Of a stretch of 64,000 nt of DNA, positions 58,487 to 64,000 are shown piece by piece. The stretch is from an uncultured Kiloniellaceae bacterium. GTDB taxonomy: Bacteria; Pseudomonadota; Alphaproteobacteria; Kiloniellales; Kiloniellaceae. The position numbers and the translations under genes are program-made. The first letter of the stretch is position 1; every line of letters begins with the position of its first letter. The notes beneath the pieces are model-generated. The model worked only from the letters and a program-made list of their open reading frames with translations, had not been told where the DNA came from and did no database searches. The stretch lies in the NCBI GenBank assembly GCA_947500035.1, contig CANMQP010000013.1:1-64000 (forward strand), written 5' to 3'.

Positions 58487-58726
58487 CTGTACCACGCACC
58501 AAACGAGACGTGCCCCCAACTACAGCCACAATCGCGAGAATTGATCGAACTACACGCGTCAGAGGGTTTCATAGGCTCTGTGGAATGGCTACGGGCAGGG
58601 ACCGACCGGGTCTGCGAAAGTCTAGATGCGGAGCGTGAGATGGAATTGGTTGCGCTCTGTAAGAAAATGACGGAACTGGGAACGACATTTTTTAGGGCGC
58701 TTTTGGCGGTTAGCGATTATTTTTGA
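58487..58726 (+). pseudogene. decayed 3' end of a tenA copy
   Basis: The 80 codons here read PQLQPQSRELIELHASEGF, then SVEWLRAGTDRVCESLDAER, then LVALCKKMTELGTTFF, matching residues about 160-230 of the intact TenA upstream position by position (WIELHATAEF, SFVEWLREETDRACEGFDAER, LVALFRKVTELEAEFF). A stop codon precedes it (near 58484), and nothing of the N-terminal two thirds remains. The C-terminus runs on with a few unrelated residues. It is either a relic of a duplication or the displaced original end of the gene. Confidence 0.8.
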
Positions 58727-58866
58727 CCTAAAGGCACCGCCAACAGACATACAAATCCAGATCTGACGCTGCCAAGAAAACATCAATCAATAGCGCTCTG
58801 AATCGTTTTGAGACAAGGCATGTCCATTGACATCTTAACGAACAGACCCGATGTAGAGTTTCTATC

Positions 58867-59181
58867 ATGCAAAACAGGAAACCTCTACGTTTAACGCATC
58901 AATCACTCAAAGTTCTCCACGCGTTCATGGAGAATCCGCGAAAAGAGCTTTCAGGTGCAGATATCCGTCGGCAGACTCAACTCTTTTCCGGCACGCTCTA
59001 TCCCATTCTTTTGCGATTTGAAGATGCTGGTCTCGTTACTAGTACCTGGGAAGAGGGAAACCCAAGCAAGCTAGGTCGCCCTCGAAAGCGTTTGTATCGG
59101 ATCAGCGGCGAAGGCGTAAAAGCAGCCAATGAAGCGTTCAGCAGTTTAGGCGTGATTCTGGGCAAATGGGCGTCGACATGA
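58867..59181 (+). CDS. PadR family transcriptional regulator
   Basis: A 104-aa winged-helix regulator: an HTH with SGADIRRQTQLFSGTLYPILLRFEDAGLVTS (about 27-58), then the wing region with the GRPRKRLYRIS motif usual for PadR proteins. The C-terminal dimerisation part is short, as in the small PadR subgroup. Its stop overlaps the next gene (ATGA), so they are one operon. PadR genes of this kind often precede a small two-helix membrane protein; here that protein is fused to a DNA-repair-like domain. Confidence 0.88.
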   Translation: MQNRKPLRLTHQSLKVLHAFMENPRKELSGADIRRQTQLFSGTLYPILLRFEDAGLVTSTWEEGNPSKLGRPRKRLYRISGEGVKAANEAFSSLGVILGKWAST

Positions 59182-60230
59182 TGGAACTGATCGGCGCAGT
59201 AGTTCTTGGAATTTTTGTATCCCTAATTGCGTTCGATATTTCACAAAATATCAACTCCATCTGCAATTGGCTTACACAGCGCGCCGCATCTTTGACACCA
59301 ATGTCTCTAAGGGCGCGGCTTCACGAGGAATGGAGTGCAGACGTCGACGACACTTCAAGCGTAACACTAAAATTGTTTGTCATTCTTGGTTTTTTTGTTG
59401 CTGCGCTTAGGATTCAACTAGGCGTATTTAGAGTTCGCGCTAGGTCGGTGTTTAATCAGCAGGAGGCGCTCGACCACCAAAATGACGAAACCATAATCGT
59501 GCCGCACACAAATGATGATGAGAAAGCTCCGGTACCATTTGCTTTCAACAATGTGTATTCGTCCGCAATCAAGACAATTCACTGCCGACTCACCGACCAT
59601 TTCGACCAGCAAGGCCCTTGGCATCACCTAGACCCGGTGAGCCAATTGGTGTTGGGCATTCTCGGTGGACGTACCCGCGGCTCCGTTTCGCTATCGGCTC
59701 TTGAGGCCCTGATTAACCGTTTTGAATCTTGGGAAGCAGTTCGCGACGCTTCCTATTGCGAGGTCCGAGAGACAATTGCAAGTGTAACCTTTCCAGACAA
59801 TAAAGCGCGCTACATACAAGCTGCTTTGCACCAGTTGACCGCTGCGCGAGGCCGATTAGAGCTTGAGTTTCTTGCGCTATGGCCAGTTGATTCCGCTCTT
59901 GCATGGTTAGAAAAACTACCGGGGGCCGGACGTAGAGTAAGCGCGGCGACCCTGAACTTCAGCAGTTTGAAGATGAGGGCGTTGGTCGTCGACTCGCATC
60001 ACTTAAGAGTCACGAAACGATTGGGCTTGTTGCGGCGCCAAGCGGGTTTTGGAGAAGCATATTGTCAACTAACATCCAGAATGCCTGTGAATTGGACCTC
60101 CGATGATGTTGACGAACATCACCAACTAGTAAAGCTCTTGGGCCAGACAGTTTGCCGCCACGACACTCCGGTTTGTGCAGAATGTCCCTTACGAGATCTT
60201 TGCCCAACAAGCAGTGTCTCCATCAGTTAG
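59178..60230 (+). CDS. membrane-anchored endonuclease III-like (HhH-GPD, 4Fe-4S) protein without the catalytic lysine
   Basis: A 350-aa protein in two parts. Residues 1-85 have two membrane helices around a basic loop with RARLHEEWSADV, similar to the small membrane proteins often found next to PadR regulators. Residues about 130-345 are endonuclease-III-like: PVSQLVLGILGGRT, the HhH hairpin LPGAGRR, VVDSHHLRVTKRLGL with the catalytic-type Asp D272, and a complete cluster site C-x6-C-x2-C-x5-C (C326, C333, C336, C342). At the place of the Nth catalytic lysine stands R253, so glycosylase/AP-lyase activity is doubtful. I use the ATG at 59178 that overlaps the padR stop; the ATG at 59166 is possible. 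No frameshift is visible at the join. Confidence 0.75.
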   Translation: MMELIGAVVLGIFVSLIAFDISQNINSICNWLTQRAASLTPMSLRARLHEEWSADVDDTSSVTLKLFVILGFFVAALRIQLGVFRVRARSVFNQQEALDHQNDETIIVPHTNDDEKAPVPFAFNNVYSSAIKTIHCRLTDHFDQQGPWHHLDPVSQLVLGILGGRTRGSVSLSALEALINRFESWEAVRDASYCEVRETIASVTFPDNKARYIQAALHQLTAARGRLELEFLALWPVDSALAWLEKLPGAGRRVSAATLNFSSLKMRALVVDSHHLRVTKRLGLLRRQAGFGEAYCQLTSRMPVNWTSDDVDEHHQLVKLLGQTVCRHDTPVCAECPLRDLCPTSSVSIS

Positions 60231-60486
60231 CTATAAACTTCCTCTCTGTCGAGGCGAGCAATCCTCTGTACCACCCATGGTCTGTGTCGCTGCAAAGTGA
60301 TAAGACGACACCATAGTTGGTGCATCACCGTCCACACATGCCCCCAATCAATTCGCGTTTCGCATTCCTCACGCCGGACGAGAACCATTCGAAACAACTT
60401 GTAACCTATCTTAAGACATTTGTGTTTAAGTAAGCCCTGCATAGAGACTCACGTAAATCACCACTTTTTCAGAAGCTTAACACTCG

Positions 60487-61842
60487 ATGTTCGAAAAAAC
60501 TCTAACTGATGAGATGATCAAAGAAATTCACGAAAATGCAATCACTGCATGCCGTGAAGGTGAAACTGATAAAGCGTGGCAGATTTTAGAGCCTCTAATC
60601 AAAGAACATAAGACAGAAGAAAACGCTGCAGATGCTTTAATCGACATAGTAAGTCATGGTTATTTTTCTTTAGATCAGGCTTATAGTCTTTTGTCCAAGA
60701 TATACGAAAGTTACGAACAGAACGATGACATTGTCATAATTCTTGGCTCTGCCATGGAAGCTGCTCGGGATATAGACGACCTTAATGCTCCACCTCCCGA
60801 TGCTTCATTATTTTCGAAAATAATCAAACGACTCTCAGAAATCGCTCTCGCGAGCAAAGAAGCAGAAAAAGAAACAGCAGCAGTAGACGCGTTATCAAGC
60901 GTGGCGCGACTTATGGCTCGCCGATATGACGACCTGGCAGAAAGGAGCTATGCTCGCCTTGTTGAGTTACTGCCCGAAACGTCGTGGGCGCATTACAATC
61001 AAGGGCTTTTTTTTAAAACCAGAGGGCGGTTTTTCGAGGGCCTACTCGCAAATCAAAAAGCAATAGACCTCAGTGATACGCAAAGAGAAAACTATCAATG
61101 GAATCTGGGAATTTGTGCGACAGGAGCCAATGAAGGAGCGATAGCCCTAAACGTATGGAAGGAGATGGATCAAAACATTGAATTGGGGCGGTTCAATCTT
61201 CCTGAAGGCCGTTACCCCACATGCAAAGTGCGGCTGGCTGAACATACCCTGGCGGAACGGACTTCAAGTTGCGACGAACCGGGCTTAGAAGAGACCATAT
61301 GGATTGAGCGTTTAAGTCCGTGCCACGGCATTATTCGAAGTGTGCTGTATCAGGATTTAGGCGTTAACTATGGGGATGTTATTTTGTTCGATGGCGCACC
61401 CATCACCGTCCATAAATATGGAGAAACGCAAGTCGCGGTCTTTCCCCATCTTTCAACACTACGCAGAAACAACTATCACTTTTATGATTTTGCAGGTACT
61501 CAAGAAGCAAACGGAGAGCTTGAAGAGCTGAGCGCTCAACTCGAAGGAGACGCTGTCGTTTATTCACATACTGAAAGCTATGTGACGTTATGCTCGACTT
61601 GCTGGCGTGACGAAAAAATTGACCATGAGCATCTTGCTACAGAGGAAAAGCACGTCGTAACCGGACGTATAGCGGCTCCGCCGGATGTAGAGCCATTCGA
61701 CCTTCTTGAGCAGATAGACAAGCAATTAAAACACACGCCTGCGAATAGGATTTTCTCACCCCAGCTGTGCCTCGCCGCAGGTCTGGAAGATAGAGCAAAA
61801 TTTGAAGAACGCAGGTACGACTTACTTTACCAATCAACGTAA
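60487..61842 (+). CDS. tetratricopeptide-repeat protein of unknown function
   Basis: A 451-aa soluble protein. The first 210 residues are helical, with TPR-like pairs (AWQILEPLIKEH..., RLVELLPETSWAHYNQGLFFKTRGRFFEGLLANQKAIDL). The middle has EETIWIERLSPCHGIIRS, then the strand-rich VNYGDVILFDGAPI region, which recalls the DUF4265-like pattern (from memory, weak). A C-terminal C-x2-C (CSTCW) follows a second beta segment. AT-rich codon use matches the neighbouring island genes. The 255 bases before it contain no gene and its ribosome site is poor. It could be the scaffold or sensor of an acquired system; nothing in the sequence proves that. Confidence 0.7.
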   Translation: MFEKTLTDEMIKEIHENAITACREGETDKAWQILEPLIKEHKTEENAADALIDIVSHGYFSLDQAYSLLSKIYESYEQNDDIVIILGSAMEAARDIDDLNAPPPDASLFSKIIKRLSEIALASKEAEKETAAVDALSSVARLMARRYDDLAERSYARLVELLPETSWAHYNQGLFFKTRGRFFEGLLANQKAIDLSDTQRENYQWNLGICATGANEGAIALNVWKEMDQNIELGRFNLPEGRYPTCKVRLAEHTLAERTSSCDEPGLEETIWIERLSPCHGIIRSVLYQDLGVNYGDVILFDGAPITVHKYGETQVAVFPHLSTLRRNNYHFYDFAGTQEANGELEELSAQLEGDAVVYSHTESYVTLCSTCWRDEKIDHEHLATEEKHVVTGRIAAPPDVEPFDLLEQIDKQLKHTPANRIFSPQLCLAAGLEDRAKFEERRYDLLYQST

Positions 61843-61992
61843 AGTAAAAAGCAGAGGCTTGGTTCGTTTTTGTGCGTTCGGTGACTGGACAATACGCACA
61901 GAATAAGATCTGACTCTGGCCACACCCCACGCAGGAAACGAGTCAATCGAAACAGCGAAAAATCTGCACCGCAGCCATCGATTGACCCGCCG

Positions 61993-62892
61993 TCACTGTA
62001 CCACATCCCGAAAGAATTCACTGCAGGCCACAGCAACCTCTTTCGGTGCTTCGACCATGGGGACGTGACCGACTTTCTCCATGACGATCGTTCGGCTTTT
62101 GGCGATCCGCTGATGTAGAAATTCGGCGTTGTCGAGGTGCAAAACCTTGTCCATCGCGCCCCAGAGTATAAGGGCCGGTGCGATGATTTTTGAGAGATGC
62201 TCAGTTTGCTCCAAATCCTGCGCGATATCTTCGGCGATCTTCCGGTTGAGGGCGCTGCGCCCGGCGAACTCTCTGGCCAAGGCAGAAACCATGATGCCGG
62301 GGATATAGGGTGGCGCTTCCATGCCAATGCGCATCATCGCCCGATAGTCTGAAGCATCGCGCTCCTCAAGCATGGGGTTGATGCCGGCCATTTCTACCTG
62401 CTGCCGTAACCAGCTGGGACTTACCTCGACACCGGCTGTGTCGATGAGCACCAGGGATGAAACAAGAGCGGGTGAAGTTGCCGCCGCGTGGATTGCAATG
62501 GCGCCGCCCATGGAATTGCCGATGAGATGCGCTCGTTTGATCCCGAGCGCAGCCAAGAACTCTTTGAGCCGCGCCACCTGACTCTGGATGCCGTAGTCCA
62601 GCTTGATGTCCGAGACGCTTTTGCCATGTCCCGGTAGATCGGGAATGATCAGAGGAAGGCCGCTTTTGAGGTGCTGCGCAAAACGAAGCCAGGATGTTTT
62701 GTCTGCAGCCGCGCCGTGCAGCAGGATGAGAGCTTCCGATAAATCGCCGGACCTGCTGTTCCCGCTGCGGAGGAATTCGACATCGCCAAAGGAGAGTTGG
62801 AGTGAATCTCTCGCCAGGCCAGCGCGCCTGGATTCTGCCGCAAGCGCTTTTTCCAGAAAAAAATCGCCGATGGAATTCAATAGGCTGCTCAT
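61993..62892 (-). CDS. alpha/beta hydrolase
   Basis: A 299-aa alpha/beta hydrolase. It has the oxyanion segment LILLHGAAADKTSWLRF, the nucleophile elbow G-N-S-M-G-G near residue 128, an Asp in ILWGAMDKVLHLDNAEF and the catalytic His in VGHVPMVEAPKEVA. This fits the HPK/MhpC-like C-C hydrolase or esterase group. I chose the ATG at 62892; the open frame continues 69 codons upstream but that part is made of the 18-bp tandem repeat and has no family match. It is divergent from a TetR regulator with about 290 bases between. Confidence 0.85.
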   Translation of the reverse strand: MSSLLNSIGDFFLEKALAAESRRAGLARDSLQLSFGDVEFLRSGNSRSGDLSEALILLHGAAADKTSWLRFAQHLKSGLPLIIPDLPGHGKSVSDIKLDYGIQSQVARLKEFLAALGIKRAHLIGNSMGGAIAIHAAATSPALVSSLVLIDTAGVEVSPSWLRQQVEMAGINPMLEERDASDYRAMMRIGMEAPPYIPGIMVSALAREFAGRSALNRKIAEDIAQDLEQTEHLSKIIAPALILWGAMDKVLHLDNAEFLHQRIAKSRTIVMEKVGHVPMVEAPKEVAVACSEFFRDVVQ

Positions 62893-62964
62893 AGGCGCTC
62901 TGATCTTCGTCACTTGATCCCAGGTGTCACGGGTAGGACGCGGGGTAGGGTCTTGATTTTTATG

Positions 62965-63018
62965 CCGTACGACAGTTCCGGGCCGTACGATCGTTTCAGA
63001 CCGTACGATAGTTCTGGC
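62965..63018. repeat. three tandem 18-bp repeats between hydrolase and tetR
   Basis: Units beginning CCGTACGA at 62965, 62983 and 63001, exactly 18 bases apart, each holding the palindrome CGTACG. They lie upstream of the alpha/beta hydrolase start and could be operators. Because 18 is a multiple of 3 they also read on the minus strand as a hexapeptide repeat (TIVRSE, TIVRPG, TVVRHK) if translation began further upstream. Confidence 0.8.
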
Positions 63019-63185
63019 GACGCTGGGCTTCAAACGACATGCAGGTTGATATTCCTCCGCAGGTAGCTTGTGAATAGCTGCCAGGGATCGCGTGAGCAAC
63101 TGCCGTCTCTCATCGGAATGTATTGAACGATCGGTCTAAACCCCTTATATCCATAGCTCACTGCACTGACCAAAAGGGCAATCCG

Positions 63186-63770
63186 ATGCCGTGGGTGAAA
63201 GACTTCGATGTTGATGAGGCGGTCGATCGCGCCATGAAGGTCTTCTGGGCGAAGGGCTATGAAGCCACGTCCATGGCCGATCTGACCAAGGCCATGCAGA
63301 TCAATAAGGGCAGCCTCTACAATGCCTTCGGCAATAAGAAGGACCTCTTCACCCGCGCCTTTCTGAAATACGACCGCGAGAACCGGCAGGCGGCGATCAG
63401 GCAGCTGGAGGCCATGGAGGATCCGGTTGCCGCCATTCGGACCCTGTTCGACGGGCTGGTCGCGGAGAGCGAGGCGGACAGGGAACGCAAGGGCTGCCTG
63501 CTGGTCAATACCGCGCTCGACCTGCCGAACCAGCCGGAGGATGTGCAGGGCATGGTCACCTCGGCGCTGGAGGAGTTCGAGCAGTTTTTCCTGCGCATGA
63601 TCGAACGGGCCCAGGCGCGCGGCCAGGTCTCGAAAGACCTCGATGCGCGCAAAGCCGCCAAGTCCCTCCTGACCCAGGTTGTCGGCCTGCGCGTGATGGC
63701 GCGCGGCGTCTTCGATAGCGGGAGCCTCAAGGCAATCGGCGATCAGGCGCTCGCGCAGCTCGCCGCTTAA
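63186..63770 (+). CDS. TetR family transcriptional regulator
   Basis: A 194-aa repressor. The HTH is DFDVDEAVDRAMKVFWAKGYEATSMADLTKAMQINKGSLYNAFGNKKDLF at about 5-53 (split by function: helix 3 is GSLYNAFG), followed by a helical ligand domain with a cysteine in RKGCLLVN, as in the NemR/AcrR-like group. I chose the ATG at 63186 with AAGGG upstream; a TTG 21 codons earlier is less likely. TetR half-sites GGTCTAAA and TGACCAAA flank its start region (about 63128-63178), which suggests self-control. It is divergent from the hydrolase and 157 bases upstream of a carboxymuconolactone-decarboxylase-like gene. Confidence 0.9.
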   Translation: MPWVKDFDVDEAVDRAMKVFWAKGYEATSMADLTKAMQINKGSLYNAFGNKKDLFTRAFLKYDRENRQAAIRQLEAMEDPVAAIRTLFDGLVAESEADRERKGCLLVNTALDLPNQPEDVQGMVTSALEEFEQFFLRMIERAQARGQVSKDLDARKAAKSLLTQVVGLRVMARGVFDSGSLKAIGDQALAQLAA

Positions 63771-63823
63771 GACTCTGTTATTAATTAAAAATTCGGTCGG
63801 GATTATTTTTTTGCAAATTAGTA

Positions 63824-63871
63824 TTGACCAATCGGTTTAAACTCTCATATGAATTTATACCGATTGGTCAA
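63824..63871. promoter_or_regulatory. perfect 13-bp inverted repeat, likely TetR operator
   Basis: TTGACCAATCGGT (63824-63836) and its exact complement (63859-63871) are 22 bases apart, 56-103 bases before the next start codon. The same half-site GGT(T/C)TAAA and its inverse occur before the tetR gene. Position and symmetry fit control of the downstream gene by the TetR protein encoded just upstream. The left arm includes a TTGACC that could be the -35 of the promoter. Confidence 0.65.
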
Positions 63872-63926
63872 AACAAGACCGGCAAGAGATCCCAAAACCA
63901 AACCCAAAACCCGAAAGGAAAATCCA

Positions 63927-64000
63927 ATGTCCCGGTTCATCACCCACACAATCGAGTCCGCGCCCGAAGGCGCCAAGCCCATCCTGCAGGGAGCGAAAGA
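63927..64000 (+). CDS. carboxymuconolactone decarboxylase/AhpD-like protein (5' end only)
   Basis: Only the first 24 codons are in the window: MSRFITHTIESAPEGAKPIL and QGAK. The start resembles the common opening of AhpD-like peroxidase or carboxymuconolactone decarboxylase family proteins (T-A-P-E-x-x-x-P-I-L). AAAGGA lies about 9 bases upstream of the ATG. It is cut by the right edge, so the CxxC active site cannot be checked. Probably the target of the TetR regulator next to it. Confidence 0.6.
   Translation, partial: MSRFITHTIESAPEGAKPILQGAK

Noticed and set aside
57259-61842. Prophage
   Set aside because: No integrase, structural, lysis or replication genes; the island is better described as a small set of accessory genes.

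Overview
The window reads as a chromosomal segment of a free-living alphaproteobacterium, most likely of the Rhodospirillales / Rhodovibrionaceae type. This is inferred from gene content and order: lysC-ptsP, hemA-prfA-prmC-DUF4167, grxC-nitrilase-DUF1178-ubiG, and secA divergent from a PpiC-argJ-mutT block. No rRNA, tRNA, CRISPR array, IS transposase or replication origin was recognised.

Layout. 0.6-8.4 kb: an enolase-superfamily dehydratase, a LysM/M23 envelope peptidase, a His-rich exported protein, clpB behind a good sigma-32-type promoter, and a MOSC protein. 8.6-21.4 kb: a long minus-strand housekeeping run, transcribed lysC, ptsP, rodZ-like, ispG, hisS, hemA, prfA, prmC, DUF4167. It covers aspartate-family amino acids, nitrogen PTS, isoprenoids, tetrapyrroles and translation termination, and is broken between rodZ and ptsP by two palindromic elements. 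21.5-34.2 kb: ubiG, DUF1178, two SAM methyltransferases, a nitrilase, grxC, comF, mutT, argJ, two parvulins and secA.

34.2-48 kb is metabolic accessory DNA: a two-gene PhyH/TylF-type tailoring operon, a fructose/ribose-type ABC importer (frcB-frcC-frcA), a DUF2235 hydrolase, msrA, and a catabolic block with a ThDP decarboxylase/ligase, an acyl-CoA dehydrogenase, an FCD-type GntR regulator and a complete tctCBA tricarboxylate transporter. 48.4-53.3 kb holds two paralogous pentapeptide-repeat proteins on either side of a PAS protein and two paralogous PEP-CTERM exported proteins. accA follows.

54.7-57.1 kb is a thiamin-pyrimidine salvage locus: a TPP riboswitch, a ThiY-like binding protein and TenA. 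A family of structured repeats sits on both sides of thiY, with long hairpins that keep pairing although their sequences differ. 57.2-61.9 kb is visibly AT-richer and looks acquired. It carries a HEPN-like ORF, a decayed copy of the 3' end of tenA, a PadR regulator overlapping an unusual membrane-anchored endonuclease-III-like protein that lacks the catalytic lysine, and a TPR protein of unknown function. The window ends with an alpha/beta hydrolase divergent from a TetR regulator, and the start of a carboxymuconolactone-decarboxylase-like gene behind a strong inverted repeat.

Most interesting for follow-up: the 57-62 kb island, the covarying hairpin repeats around thiY, the palindromes at 17.5 kb, and the short period-exact tandem repeats at 26.8, 48.4 and 63.0 kb.
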